From: JBFFXF01 sp041569895
Lineage (GTDB): Bacteria > Planctomycetota > UBA8108 > JACQVS01
Assembly (NCBI GenBank): GCA_041569895.1
Contig: JBFFXF010000025.1
Coordinates: forward strand, 1-40,921
Reading direction: 5' to 3'
Length of the DNA: 40,921 nt
The position numbers were made by a program, and so were the translations under genes. Of the stretch, positions 25,264-34,692 are shown piece by piece (the first letter of the stretch is position 1; each line of letters begins with the position of its first letter). The notes under the pieces are model-generated. The model saw nothing but the letters and a program-made list of their open reading frames with translations, searched no databases and was not told where the DNA came from.

Positions 25264-27168
25264 ATGAACGGACGAATCCTCGCGCTGGCTCTCGGCGTCA
25301 CGTGCCTGCCGCTGCTCTTTCTGGCGGGGTTCCGCTCCGCCGCCAGCGCCGCCGATCGAGACGCGCGCTGGTCGCTCCGCCCGGTGACGCGTCCCGCCGT
25401 GCCGATCGTGCGTGATCGCGAGCGGGTCGCCAATCCGATCGACGCGTTCCTCATCGCGCGGCTCGAGCAGGCCGGCATGACGATGGCGCCGCCCGCGGAC
25501 CGGCGCACGCTGGCGCGTCGCGCCCTCTTCGATGTGCACGGCCTGCCTCCCTCGCCCTCCGAGCTCGAGCGGTTTCTCGACGACGATGCCCCCGACGCCT
25601 GGGAGCGATTCGTCGACGATCTGCTGGCGTCGCCGCACCTCGGCGAGCGGTGGGGCAGGCACTGGCTCGACCTCGTCCGCTTCGCCGAGACCAACGGCTA
25701 CGAGCGAGATGCCACCAAGCCGCACGCGTGGCGGTATCGCGACTGGGTGATCGAGGCGCTCAACGCGGACATGCCGTACGATCGTTTCGTCACCGAGCAG
25801 CTCGCCGGCGACGAGGTGTCCGATCGCTCCGAGGCGACGGTCGTGGCGACGGGCTTCCTCCGGCTCGGCACGTGGGACGACGAGCCGAACGACCCGCTCG
25901 ACTACAAGTACGAGCGGCTCGAGGATCTCGTCCACGCCACGAGCACCACCTTCATCGCGACCACGGTCAAATGCGCTCGCTGTCACGACCACAAGTTCGA
26001 TCCCATCCCGCAGGTCGACTATTACCGCATGGCGAGCGTGTTCTGGGCCGGCTTCATCGAGCCGCGCGATCGCAAGCTGATGGGCGGGCCGAGCGCGGAG
26101 GAGCTCGGTCACGATGTCCTCGGCTGGACCGATCGGGGTCGCGAGGTGCCGTCCCTGAAGCTGCTTGAGAAGGGCGACCCGAGACGTCCGGCCGCCGACG
26201 TCGAGCCCGGCGCGTTGACGATGCTCGAATCGATCGACGCGCCGTTCCGGCCGCCGCCCACTGAGGCGCGCACGACGACGCGGCGCCTCCAGCTCGCCCG
26301 CTGGATCGTCGACGATCGCAACCCGCTGACCGCGCGGGTGATCGTCAACCGGCTCTGGCAGCATCACTTCGGCGAGGGGCTCGTGCGCACGCCGAACGAC
26401 TTCGGTTCGAAGGGCGAGCCGCCGACGCACCCGGAGCTGCTCGACTGGATGGCCGCCGAGCTCGTCGCCGGGGGCTGGCGGCTGAAGCCGATCCACCGGC
26501 TCATCATGACCTCGAGCGCCTACCGCATGGCGTCCGTCCATCCGCGTCGCGACGAGTACGCCGAGCGGGATTTCGGCAACCGGCTCTGGTGGCGGCGGGA
26601 TCGCCGCCGGCTCGAGGCCGAGGCGCTTCGCGACGCCATGCTCGCGGCGAGCGGCGAGCTCGACCGGCGCATCGGTGGCGCGAGCTTCTTCCCGGTGATC
26701 TCCGCCGAGGCTCTCGAGGGCCTCTCGCGAAGGGGAGAATCCTGGGGCGAGTCATCCGAGGCCGAGCGACGGCGTCGCAGCGTCTACATCTTCACGAAGC
26801 GCTCGCTGCTGCCGCCCCTGATGACCGTGTTCGACTTCTGTGACACCACGCAGGGGTGCGCGCAGCGAGACGTGACGACGGTCGCGCCGCAGGCGCTGGC
26901 CCTGCTGAACAACCTGACCGTCCACGAGCGGAGCGAGGCGTTCGCACGTCGGCTGATCGCCGAGCTTCCCGACCTCCCGCGTCGGGTCGAGCGCGCCTGG
27001 CGGCTGGCGTTCGGTCGCGCTCCGGCCCCCGATGAGCTCGAGGCGGCGACGGCGCACGTCGAGTCGCAGCGCGGCGCTTTCTCGGGACGGCAGGACGCGG
27101 AGCGTCTCGCGCTGGTGTCGCTCTGTCACGTGCTGCTGAACACGAACGAGTTCATCTATGTCGACTGA
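25264..27168 (+). CDS. DUF1549/DUF1553 (PSD1-type) exported protein, short form without N-terminal cytochrome domain
   Basis: 634 residues from ATG 25264. A signal peptide (about 1-30) is followed by the DUF1549 region: ANPIDAFLIARLEQAGM, RRALFDVHGLPPSP, LGERWGRHWLDLVRFAETNGYE, FVTEQLAGDE. The motif CARCHDHKFDPIPQVDYY at the end of that domain is typical of the family. The DUF1553 region contains NPLTARVIVNRLWQHHFGEGLV, DFGSKGEPPTHPELLDW, and AYRMAS, QALALLNN and LCHVLLNTNEFIYVD at the end. Many relatives have about 900-1100 residues because of an added PSCyt1 cytochrome domain; that domain is absent here. The function of PSD1 proteins is not established. It is followed, as is common, by a DUF1501 gene, here after a repeat array. 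Confidence 0.95.
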   Translation: MNGRILALALGVTCLPLLFLAGFRSAASAADRDARWSLRPVTRPAVPIVRDRERVANPIDAFLIARLEQAGMTMAPPADRRTLARRALFDVHGLPPSPSELERFLDDDAPDAWERFVDDLLASPHLGERWGRHWLDLVRFAETNGYERDATKPHAWRYRDWVIEALNADMPYDRFVTEQLAGDEVSDRSEATVVATGFLRLGTWDDEPNDPLDYKYERLEDLVHATSTTFIATTVKCARCHDHKFDPIPQVDYYRMASVFWAGFIEPRDRKLMGGPSAEELGHDVLGWTDRGREVPSLKLLEKGDPRRPAADVEPGALTMLESIDAPFRPPPTEARTTTRRLQLARWIVDDRNPLTARVIVNRLWQHHFGEGLVRTPNDFGSKGEPPTHPELLDWMAAELVAGGWRLKPIHRLIMTSSAYRMASVHPRRDEYAERDFGNRLWWRRDRRRLEAEALRDAMLAASGELDRRIGGASFFPVISAEALEGLSRRGESWGESSEAERRRRSVYIFTKRSLLPPLMTVFDFCDTTQGCAQRDVTTVAPQALALLNNLTVHERSEAFARRLIAELPDLPRRVERAWRLAFGRAPAPDELEAATAHVESQRGAFSGRQDAERLALVSLCHVLLNTNEFIYVD

Positions 27169-27173
27169 CTCTT

Positions 27174-27223
27174 CCCGTGCCCGGTCCCGGTCCCGGTCCC
27201 GAAACCTCGGGAGCGGGCACGGG
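27174..27223. repeat. Inverted repeat (10-bp arms) built from hexamer repeats
   Basis: Arms CCCGTGCCCG (27174-27183) and CGGGCACGGG (27214-27223) are perfectly complementary, and an inner CCCGA/TCGGG stem with loop AACC lies between them. Five CCC runs (27174-27200, 6-base period) make the left side a minus-strand version of the G-rich array that follows. It begins five bases after the PSD1-like stop and could act as an attenuating or mRNA-end hairpin. Confidence 0.8.
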
Positions 27224-27287
27224 TACGGGTACGGGTACGGGTACGGGAACGGGAACTGGAACGGGAACGGGAACGGGAACGGGAACG
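27214..27287 (+). repeat. (GGGNAC)n array, eleven GGG runs at 6-base period
   Basis: GGG runs start at 27215 and every six bases to 27281, interrupted once (TGG at 27257-27259). Spacers are CAC, TAC and AAC. Multiple overlapping G-quadruplex patterns are possible on the sense strand. The last run ends 17 to 32 bases before the possible starts of the DUF1501 gene, where a Shine-Dalgarno site would normally be; none is seen. Confidence 0.93.
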
Positions 27288-27300
27288 AAGGCGGCACCCG

Positions 27301-28806
27301 GTGCGACGAAACCACATGAGCGATCGAAGGGACCGTTCCGGCCGCGGGCTGTATCCGTGCGGCGTCACGCGGCGCGAGTTCGTCTGGGAGATGGGCGGCG
27401 GGTTCGCGGGGCTCGCCCTCACCGGGCTGCTCTCGTCGACCGGCTTCTTCGAGCGTCACCTCGGCGCCGCCGAGCGCGGCGATCCGGATCGGCGTGTCGA
27501 CCCGCTGGCGCCGCGGCCGCAGCACTTCCCGATGCGAGCGCGCGCGTGCATCTTCCTGATGATGAACGGCGGACCGAGCCAGGTCGACACGTTCGACCAC
27601 AAGCCGGCGCTCTCGAAGTGGGCGGGGAAGCCCTTGCCCCCCGACAAGACGTACATCAACTCCGGTGGTCGCCGAGTCGGCTTTTTGACGCCGGAGGCGC
27701 GACCGTTCCGGCCCGGCGGTCAGAGCGGGCTGCTGATCTCCGATTTCTTCCCGAACGTGCGCCGACACGCCGACAAGCTCGCGGTCATCAACTCGTGTCA
27801 CACCGACAGCCATGCGCACGGGTCGGCGCTCGTCGCCATGAACACGGGCAGCACCTTCATCGGCCGGCCGTCGGTCGGCAGCTGGGCCGCCTACGGCCTC
27901 GGCAGCGAGAATCGAAACCTTCCGGGTTACGTCGTGATCCTCGACAAGCGCGGCGGTCCGATCAGCGGTCAGCCGAACTGGTCGAGCGGCTTCATGCCGA
28001 GCTCGTTCCAGGGGACGCTCTTCCGGCCGGTGGGCGATCCGATCCTCGATCTCCGCGGCCCGCAGTATCTCGATCGCGCGGCGCAGCGGCGACAGCTCGA
28101 CCTCCTGGCGCGTCTCAACGAGCGTCACATGAGCGAGCGGCCGGGCGGACGCGAGCTCGCGGCGAGGATCCAGAGCTACGAGCTCGCGTTCCGGATGCAG
28201 GCGGAGGCGCCGGAGGCGGTCGATCTGAAGAGCGAGCACCAGTCGATCCTCGACATGTACGGCGTCGATCGCCAGCCGACGGCGGAGTTCGGGAGGAATT
28301 GCCTGATCGCGCGACGACTGGTCGAGCGCGGCGTCCGCTTCGTGCAGCTCTACTCGGGTGGCGGTCACCTCGAGGACACCTGGGACGCGCACGAGAGCGT
28401 CGAGAAGAACCACGGCACGCACGCGGCCGAGATCGACCAGCCGATCGCCGCGCTGCTCACCGACCTGCAGCAACGCGGTCTGCTCGACAGCACGCTCGTC
28501 ATCTGGGGCGGCGAGTTCGGGCGCATGCCGTTCAGCGAGGGGGTCGGCGCGCCGGGCCGCAACCACAACCCCTACGGCTTCTCGATGTGGCTGGCCGGCG
28601 GCGGCGTGCGCGGCGGCATGCGCCACGGCGAGACCGACGAGCTCGGCTTCGAGGCGACGGTGGACCGCGCGCACATCCACGACATCCACGCGACGATCCT
28701 CCACCTCATGGGCCTCGATCACAAGCACCTCACGTACTTCCACCAGGGCCGCGAGGAGCGCCTGACGGACGTCTACGGGCGAGTGATCCACGAGATCATC
28801 GCGTAG
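27301..28806 (+). CDS. DUF1501 family exported protein (sulfatase-like fold)
   Basis: 501 residues from GTG 27301; ATG 27316 (MSDRRDRSG) is the alternative. No Shine-Dalgarno site precedes either, because the G-rich repeat array occupies that position. A Tat-like signal has TRREF followed by a Gly/Ala-rich hydrophobic stretch. Family blocks are MMNGGPSQVDTFDHKP, SCHTDSHAHGSALVAMNTG, SVGSWAAYGLGSEN, FVQLYSGGGHLEDTWDAH, LVIWGGEFGRMP, GRNHNPYGFSMWLAGGGV and HDIHATILHLMGLDHKHLTY. DUF1501 proteins have an alkaline-phosphatase/sulfatase-like fold and are numerous in Planctomycetota, next to PSD1 genes. The substrate is unknown, and an extracytoplasmic role in polymer use is often suggested. Confidence 0.95.
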   Translation: MRRNHMSDRRDRSGRGLYPCGVTRREFVWEMGGGFAGLALTGLLSSTGFFERHLGAAERGDPDRRVDPLAPRPQHFPMRARACIFLMMNGGPSQVDTFDHKPALSKWAGKPLPPDKTYINSGGRRVGFLTPEARPFRPGGQSGLLISDFFPNVRRHADKLAVINSCHTDSHAHGSALVAMNTGSTFIGRPSVGSWAAYGLGSENRNLPGYVVILDKRGGPISGQPNWSSGFMPSSFQGTLFRPVGDPILDLRGPQYLDRAAQRRQLDLLARLNERHMSERPGGRELAARIQSYELAFRMQAEAPEAVDLKSEHQSILDMYGVDRQPTAEFGRNCLIARRLVERGVRFVQLYSGGGHLEDTWDAHESVEKNHGTHAAEIDQPIAALLTDLQQRGLLDSTLVIWGGEFGRMPFSEGVGAPGRNHNPYGFSMWLAGGGVRGGMRHGETDELGFEATVDRAHIHDIHATILHLMGLDHKHLTYFHQGREERLTDVYGRVIHEIIA

Positions 28807-28879
28807 GTCGTCCGCAGCTGGTACACTCTCACCCGCGGGCGACGCACCAGTCGCACGCTGTTTCTCGAGGAGTTGTGAC

Positions 28880-29428
28880 GTGGCCAAAGTCGTCGCTGGA
28901 AGGACTCTCCTGACTGTCTCCGATTATCTCCGCTTCCCGGATGACGGGCGCCGGCACGAGCTGATCGATGGAGAACATCACGTGACACCGAGCCCGGCAA
29001 CGCGGCATCAGGTCATCTCCGGTCGTCTGTTCGTCCAGCTGCATGACCAGCTCGCGACCCCTGGCCACGGAGAGGTCTTTCACGCTCCAACGGACGTGGT
29101 TCTGTCGGACACCGACGTCGTCCAGCCCGACCTGTTCGTCGTGCTCGCCGCGAATCGCCGCATCATCACGCCGGAGAACGTTCAGGGCGCTCCGGACCTC
29201 GTGATCGAGATCGCCTCGCCGTCGACGGCCGAATACGATGCGGGACCCAAGCGGCGGCTCTACGAGAAGTACCGGGTCGAGGAATACTGGATCGTGCGGA
29301 CGGGGGACGACACCGTCGAACGGCTCGTCCTCGAGGCCGGAGGGTACGTGTCACGCGGTGCCGAGCGCGATCGCGTCGAGTACGACGGCGTCGCGGGCGT
29401 CACTGTCGATCTCTCGAGGGTCTGGTAG
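28880..29428 (+). CDS. Uma2 family putative restriction-like endonuclease (DUF820)
   Basis: 182 residues from GTG 28880, with GAGGAG seven bases upstream. It shows the Uma2 pattern: LLTVSDYLRFPDDGRRHELIDGEHH, DVVLSDTDVVQPDLFVV, PDLVIEIASPSTAEYDAGPKRR and LYEKYRVEEYWIV. These carry the PD-(D/E)XK nuclease-like residues (Asp in QPDL, Glu-Ile-Ala after PDLVIE, and Lys in PKRR). Uma2 genes occur in large numbers in some cyanobacteria and planctomycetes as mobile, single genes; their biological role is not settled. A TACACT box at 28822-28827 may serve as -10. It converges with the very large kinase gene 38 bases away. Confidence 0.93.
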   Translation: MAKVVAGRTLLTVSDYLRFPDDGRRHELIDGEHHVTPSPATRHQVISGRLFVQLHDQLATPGHGEVFHAPTDVVLSDTDVVQPDLFVVLAANRRIITPENVQGAPDLVIEIASPSTAEYDAGPKRRLYEKYRVEEYWIVRTGDDTVERLVLEAGGYVSRGAERDRVEYDGVAGVTVDLSRVW

Positions 29429-29466
29429 CGCGATCGGCACGCTCCTCCGGGTCGCTCGCGGGGGGC

Positions 29467-32400
29467 TCACCCCCGCTGCGAGAACCGCCTCAGGTCGACC
29501 GGCTTGAGCCCGGCCTGAGAGAATCGCAGGTACGCGTTCCGCTTCGTCGTCCCCAGCGCGCCGGCGATGCGGTCGAAGTCTCCCTCGAAGCGGTCGAAGA
29601 GGTAGAGCAGGTACTCTCGCTTGAAGTCGGCGAGGAGCTGATCGTACTCGCGGCCCTCGAACACCCAGCGGGGGAACGTGCGCGGGGTCTCCTCCAGCCC
29701 GAGGACTCGTCGCGCCTCGCTCTCGCCGACCGGCTCCTCCGCCGTCAGCGCGAGACGGCGAACGACCGACTCGAGCTCGCGGACGTTTCCGGGCCAGGAG
29801 TGACCCGTCAGGACCTCGAGCGCCTCCGGCGCGAACGTCGGCCCGCCGCCCGGAATCTGGCGCTGGAAGTGGCGGATCAGGTGCGGGATGTCCTCCGGTC
29901 GCTCTCGCAGCCGGGGCAAGTTGAGGCAGATCCCGGCGAGGCGGAAGTAGAGGTCGTTCCGGAACTCCCCGCGCGCGCAGAGCTCCTTGAGGTCGCGCTT
30001 CGTCGAGGCCATGAAGCGGACGTTGATCTTCGTCGCCGCACGCGCGCCGAGCGGCCGCACGCGCTCGTCCTCGAGCACGCCGAGGATCTTGGCCTGCATC
30101 TCGAGGCTCAACGAGTCGACGTTGTCGAGGTAGAAGGTGCCGCCGTCCGCCGCGAGCAGGTATCCGCGGCGCGCGCGGCTGGCGCCCGTGAACGCGCCCT
30201 CCTCGTGTCCGAAGAGATCGGCCTCGATCAGGTTCTCCGGAATCGCCGAGAGGTCCTGGCCGATGAACGGCCTGTCCCGCCGGGGGCTGAGCGCGTGAAT
30301 CCAGCGCGCCATGTGGTCCTTTCCCGTCCCCGACTCGCCGGTGAGAAGCACCGGAAGGTTCGAGTCGCGCGTGCGACGCACGAGCGTGAGGAGCTCCTGA
30401 ACGCCGGGCGATTGCGTCTCCGCGAGACCCATCTCGAGCAGCGTCTGCGTCCGTTGCGAGCGTCCGCGCAGGGACGGCGTCGAGTCCGTCGCGGGACGCG
30501 GCGGGCCGGCGCGATCGAGAATCGCGGAGATCAGGCCGCTCGCGAGCTCGAGGAATCCGACCAGCTCGTCGCGCTCGGCCGGAGGGCGGTCACCCGGAAG
30601 CTCGACGTAGAGGACGCCGTGCCGGCCGCGCGGGGCGCGCCGCAGCTCGACGCACAGTCCGCGGGCCCATGTCCCCGAGCCGATGCGGAGCGCCGCGCCC
30701 CGGATGGCGTCGACCTCGGCGCGACCGAGTCCGCGCAGACCTCGAGCCGCGGCGGTGCGCCGTCGATCCTCCACGAAGACCGCGCCGCGCCGCGCCCCGG
30801 CGCCCTCGAGGACCAGCTCGAGAGCCCGTTCGACATCGGTGGCCGCCCGAAGCTGGAGGAGGACGTCGAACCGCCTGGTCGAGCCGCGCTCGCGCATCGC
30901 CACCGCCGCATCCCGGTCGGACTCCTCTCCCGCCGCGGCGAGACCGAGCCGCACGCGATGATCGATCGACAGATACCGCTTGCGGTCCTCCTCGCCGAGA
31001 CCGCCGGCGAAGCGGGCGCGCGAGGTCGGCAGGCGCGCGTGCGCGCCCGATTCCGCGACCTCGGCCCTGAGCAGATCCACCAGCCAGGCGATCTCGGCAT
31101 TGGTGCCGTAGTGCAGGTGGCCGGCGGCCTCCGTGAGCAACACGGCGATGCGCCCGGAGCTCCGACGCGGCGAGCGCAGCAGCACCAGTCGCGCCTCGAG
31201 AAAGGGGATGCGCGCGGATGCGAGGCGGCTCCCCTCACTCCGATCGTGCAGCGCCATCGCGCGCCGGGCCTCCTGGATCCAGCGCGCCGCGGCGTCGCCG
31301 TCGCGACCTCTCAGTGCGAGCTCGGCGAGCAGGAGGGCGCACTCGAGTGAGCCGGCCGGCTGTCGGGTGCGGTCGAAGCGCCGCTTCGTCCGGGCGAGGA
31401 TGCGCTCGGCGCGCGTGGTGTCGTCCAACTCGACGAGCGCCGTGGCGATCAGGACGTCGTCCCACAGCAGCGCGTGGCTCGGCTTGCGCACCGACTCGCG
31501 TGGGGCGGGGTAGGTCTCGAAGTAGTCGTCGGCCAGCCCGCGGGCGAGCTCGTGATTGCCGCACAGCGCCTCCAGCAGGACGCGACGCGACGAGATCGCG
31601 CGGCCGAGGTGCGAGTCGCGCGCGCTCGCCTGCCGCAGCGTCTCGACGGTCTTCCGCGCCGAGCCCCAGCGTCCCTGGAAGATCTCGTTCTCGAGGAGAT
31701 ACACGCGCCCGTAACTGGCGAACAGCGGGTCGCTGAGCGTGTCGGCGAGTCGTATCGACTCCTCCCACAATCCGCGCGCGTCGTCGAGCGAGAGCCGATC
31801 GAGCAGTCCCCTCGAGTGCAGGTAGAAGAGGCGCGCCCTCGTCGAGCGGTGGGTGTGGGGCATCTCCTCGATCGCCTCGAAGGTGTCGCGCGCGGCGCGC
31901 AGAGCGCCCTGGCGCGCGCGAATCGTGGCGACGTTGCACTGGATGCTGAAATGCGCCGTCTCGTCGCCCATGCGGGTTGCGAGCGCGGCGGCTCGGCGGT
32001 AGACACGCAACGCCTCCTGGAGGCGGTTCGACTGGTGGTAGGCGATGCCGAGGTTGTTCAGGATCAGCGCGGTGTTCGACAGCGACCCGATGCTCTCGGA
32101 GAACTTCAGACCGCGCTGGAACTCCTCGATCGAGCGGTCGTACTCGAACTGACGGAGGAGGATGTGCCCGGCCACGGAGTGCAAGTTGAGGGCGTGGTAG
32201 GCGCGCCGCTCCGGTCGCAGCTTCGCCGCCGCTCGCGAGCGGAGCATCTCGAGGCCACGGTTCGCGAACGACGTCGAGCGCGGGAACTCGCCCCGGAAGA
32301 GATAGAGCGCCGCGAGCTCGTTGAGCACCGAGAGATGCTCCTCGAAATCGTTGACGCGCTCGAGCAGTTTCAGCGCCTCCTCGAAGTGCCCGCGAGCGGA

Positions 32401-34605
32401 GTCCGAATCGCCCTGCCGCTGACAGATGCCGCCGCGCTTGCGCAGGGCCCGGACGCGCGTTCGCGCCGGAAGACGGGCGTCGGAGAGCAATCGATCGAGC
32501 GCGCCGCCGGCGTCGTCGAACTGACCGCTCTTCTCGAGCAGGTCACCGGATGCCTCCAGGAAGTGCCGGCGCGCCGCGGCCGATCGCGCGTGCTCGAGCG
32601 CCTCGGTCGACAGTCGCAGCGCGTCCTCGACACGGCCAGACGCGTGGAGCTCATCGACCGCCTGTCGCGCGGCGTCGAGCCCCCGGCGAATCTTGCCGCC
32701 GCGCAGGAGGTGGTGCGCCGCCTCGCCACGTGTTCGCGGCTCCTCGAGCAGTCGCAGGCCGATGGTGGCGTGCGCGTCACGAACCCGGCTCTTCGAGAAG
32801 CCGGACGCGTCGCCCTCGAGCGGCGGCATCGCCGGTGCGTAGTAGCCCGCCGGGGATCCCGCGAGCAACCCGGCCTCCTCGAGCGCCGCCCGCGCCGTCT
32901 GGAACTCGCCCCGCGAGAGGCCCGTGAGGTCGCGGACGAGCTTCTCGTCCGCCGGACGCTCGAGGGCGCCCAGGTGGAGCACCACGGACCTGGCGTCCCG
33001 CCCGAGCCGCTCGATTCGACGGCCCGCCTGGGCGACGCCGTCCGCGTCGCTCTCCGCGTCGCCGACCGGTCCGCGAAGCAGTCGGAGAAGCAGGCGCGGG
33101 ATGCCGCGACTCCGGCGAGCCAGCAGCGTCGCCCTGCGCGACGCGGACGGCACCGAGGCCTCGCGCAGCGCCTCGACGATCTCCTTGCGGCGCAGGCGGT
33201 GGAGACGGATGCGTTCGAACGCGGCACGGGAGTTCTCGCTGCCGGCGAGCGCGCTCGCCGACTGCGTCGTCGCGAGAACACCGATCGGCTCGCCCGCCGT
33301 CCGTCTCGCCAGTCGGTCGACGAAGTCGAGCAGTTGCGGATCCGCGTGGTGCATGTCCTCGAGCACGAGGACGCAGGGCGTCTCCACGGCCGCCTCGACC
33401 AGCTCGAGCGCCTCGCTCGACACACGCGCGCGGATCTGATCGAGATCGAGACGCGCGAGCTCCTCGCGCGCCGCGGTGTCGGCGCCGAGACCGAGGCTCG
33501 CGAACAGGAACGGGAAGCGCGCGCCGGCGGGGGTCCGCGACTGGTCGAGGACGGCGATCTTCTCGACGAGCCGTCGCAGACCGTCGCTGTCCTTGCCGGC
33601 GAAGGCGCGCAGGGGCACGACCCGGACGCCGAGACCGAGCATCTCCGTGATGCAACAATCCGCGAAGCGCGTCTTGCCGATGCCCGACTCGCCCTCGACG
33701 AGGAGCACGCGCGGCCCGCTGCCGTCGCGAAGCCGTTCGAGCCATTCGAAGAACGTGTCGAGCTCGCGCCGCCGTCCGACGAAGCCGATCTCTCCCGGCG
33801 AGCCGTGTTCCGGCGCGGTGATTCGGGGCTCGACCGCTCTCAGGGCGTCGATCACCTCGAGGGCCGAGCGGAACCGGTGGCGTGGCGCGCGCGCCAGGAG
33901 CCGCCGGATGACGGCGGCCAGCGGCGCCGGCACGCTCGAGCCGAGCGCCGCTCCCCCGTGACGTCCCGAGTCGATCGGCGACGCCGGATACCGCCCCGTC
34001 AGAGCCCGGTGAAGCGTCACACCGAAGGAGTAGAGATCCGCTCGCGCGTCGACCGGCGCTCCCTCCAGCACCTCGGGCGCGACGTATCGAGGCGTGCCGC
34101 GTCGCTGGCGCGATGAGTCCAGGTGGGCGTTCTCGAAGAGCCCGAAGTCGATCAGCGTCACCCGGTCGCCGTTGATGATGACGTTCGCCGGCTTGAGATC
34201 GAGGTGCAGGAGACCCTTTCGGTGCAGATAGGCCAGCGCCGACAGGATCTCGACGAACGGCTCGAGGAACTCCGCCAGCTGGCCGCCGCGCGCCCTCGAT
34301 CGGAGCTCGGAGAGGCGTTTCTCGAGGCTGGCGCCCTCGACATACTCGAGGGTGAAGTACGTCCGGCCGTCGCCCGGGAGCCGGCCGAAGTCGTGCGCGC
34401 GGGCGATCGAGGGGTGCCGGAGCTCGCGCAGTATGCGGAACTCGCGCAAGATCTGCTCGGGCGCGACGTCGAGGTGGGACACCTTGAGGGCGACCTCGCG
34501 GCCGTCGTCGATCAGGTCACGGGCGAGATAGACCGAGCCCGCGCCGCCGTGGCCGAGTCTTCGGAGGATGGAGTATCTGGGATGACGTGGCTTCCGGGGC
34601 GGCAT
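29467..34605 (-). CDS. 1712-residue fusion: Ser/Thr kinase, AAA ATPase, TPR repeats, GAF-like region, sigma54-activator domain and Fis-type HTH
   Basis: From ATG 34605. A kinase domain lies at about 11-256 with K41 and DFG (153-155), but the catalytic loop reads HLDLKPAN (134-141), so the Arg of HRD is missing. A second nucleotide-binding domain of AAA_16 type follows with Walker A GESGIGKT (305-312) and VLVLEDMHHADPQLL. The region of about 600-1170 is rich in TPR-like helices (ALILNNLGIAYHQSNRLQEAL). A GAF-like stretch lies at about 1230-1380. The C-terminus is a sigma54 activator: Walker A GESGTGKD (1423-1430), intact GAFTGA (1470-1475), WPGNVREL (1604-1611) and a Fis-like HTH near 1669-1700. 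The Walker B reads FYLDNVD, with Asn in place of the usual Glu. It could sense a signal and activate sigma54 promoters, perhaps for the two upstream dockerin genes; this link is inferred from position. Confidence 0.92.
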   Translation of the reverse strand: MPPRKPRHPRYSILRRLGHGGAGSVYLARDLIDDGREVALKVSHLDVAPEQILREFRILRELRHPSIARAHDFGRLPGDGRTYFTLEYVEGASLEKRLSELRSRARGGQLAEFLEPFVEILSALAYLHRKGLLHLDLKPANVIINGDRVTLIDFGLFENAHLDSSRQRRGTPRYVAPEVLEGAPVDARADLYSFGVTLHRALTGRYPASPIDSGRHGGAALGSSVPAPLAAVIRRLLARAPRHRFRSALEVIDALRAVEPRITAPEHGSPGEIGFVGRRRELDTFFEWLERLRDGSGPRVLLVEGESGIGKTRFADCCITEMLGLGVRVVPLRAFAGKDSDGLRRLVEKIAVLDQSRTPAGARFPFLFASLGLGADTAAREELARLDLDQIRARVSSEALELVEAAVETPCVLVLEDMHHADPQLLDFVDRLARRTAGEPIGVLATTQSASALAGSENSRAAFERIRLHRLRRKEIVEALREASVPSASRRATLLARRSRGIPRLLLRLLRGPVGDAESDADGVAQAGRRIERLGRDARSVVLHLGALERPADEKLVRDLTGLSRGEFQTARAALEEAGLLAGSPAGYYAPAMPPLEGDASGFSKSRVRDAHATIGLRLLEEPRTRGEAAHHLLRGGKIRRGLDAARQAVDELHASGRVEDALRLSTEALEHARSAAARRHFLEASGDLLEKSGQFDDAGGALDRLLSDARLPARTRVRALRKRGGICQRQGDSDSARGHFEEALKLLERVNDFEEHLSVLNELAALYLFRGEFPRSTSFANRGLEMLRSRAAAKLRPERRAYHALNLHSVAGHILLRQFEYDRSIEEFQRGLKFSESIGSLSNTALILNNLGIAYHQSNRLQEALRVYRRAAALATRMGDETAHFSIQCNVATIRARQGALRAARDTFEAIEEMPHTHRSTRARLFYLHSRGLLDRLSLDDARGLWEESIRLADTLSDPLFASYGRVYLLENEIFQGRWGSARKTVETLRQASARDSHLGRAISSRRVLLEALCGNHELARGLADDYFETYPAPRESVRKPSHALLWDDVLIATALVELDDTTRAERILARTKRRFDRTRQPAGSLECALLLAELALRGRDGDAAARWIQEARRAMALHDRSEGSRLASARIPFLEARLVLLRSPRRSSGRIAVLLTEAAGHLHYGTNAEIAWLVDLLRAEVAESGAHARLPTSRARFAGGLGEEDRKRYLSIDHRVRLGLAAAGEESDRDAAVAMRERGSTRRFDVLLQLRAATDVERALELVLEGAGARRGAVFVEDRRRTAAARGLRGLGRAEVDAIRGAALRIGSGTWARGLCVELRRAPRGRHGVLYVELPGDRPPAERDELVGFLELASGLISAILDRAGPPRPATDSTPSLRGRSQRTQTLLEMGLAETQSPGVQELLTLVRRTRDSNLPVLLTGESGTGKDHMARWIHALSPRRDRPFIGQDLSAIPENLIEADLFGHEEGAFTGASRARRGYLLAADGGTFYLDNVDSLSLEMQAKILGVLEDERVRPLGARAATKINVRFMASTKRDLKELCARGEFRNDLYFRLAGICLNLPRLRERPEDIPHLIRHFQRQIPGGGPTFAPEALEVLTGHSWPGNVRELESVVRRLALTAEEPVGESEARRVLGLEETPRTFPRWVFEGREYDQLLADFKREYLLYLFDRFEGDFDRIAGALGTTKRNAYLRFSQAGLKPVDLRRFSQRG

Positions 34606-34692
34606 CGATCGCCGGCGCCCTCCGACGCCGGGGACGAGAACGGCGACCGACGCGGGCGCGTGCGCGTGAGCAGGACAACGAGAACGACGACC

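Noticed and set aside
25264..27168. CARCH in the PSD1-like protein as proof of a cytochrome c
   Set aside because: The motif is a regular part of DUF1549 and the separate cytochrome domain is absent, so haem binding cannot be claimed.
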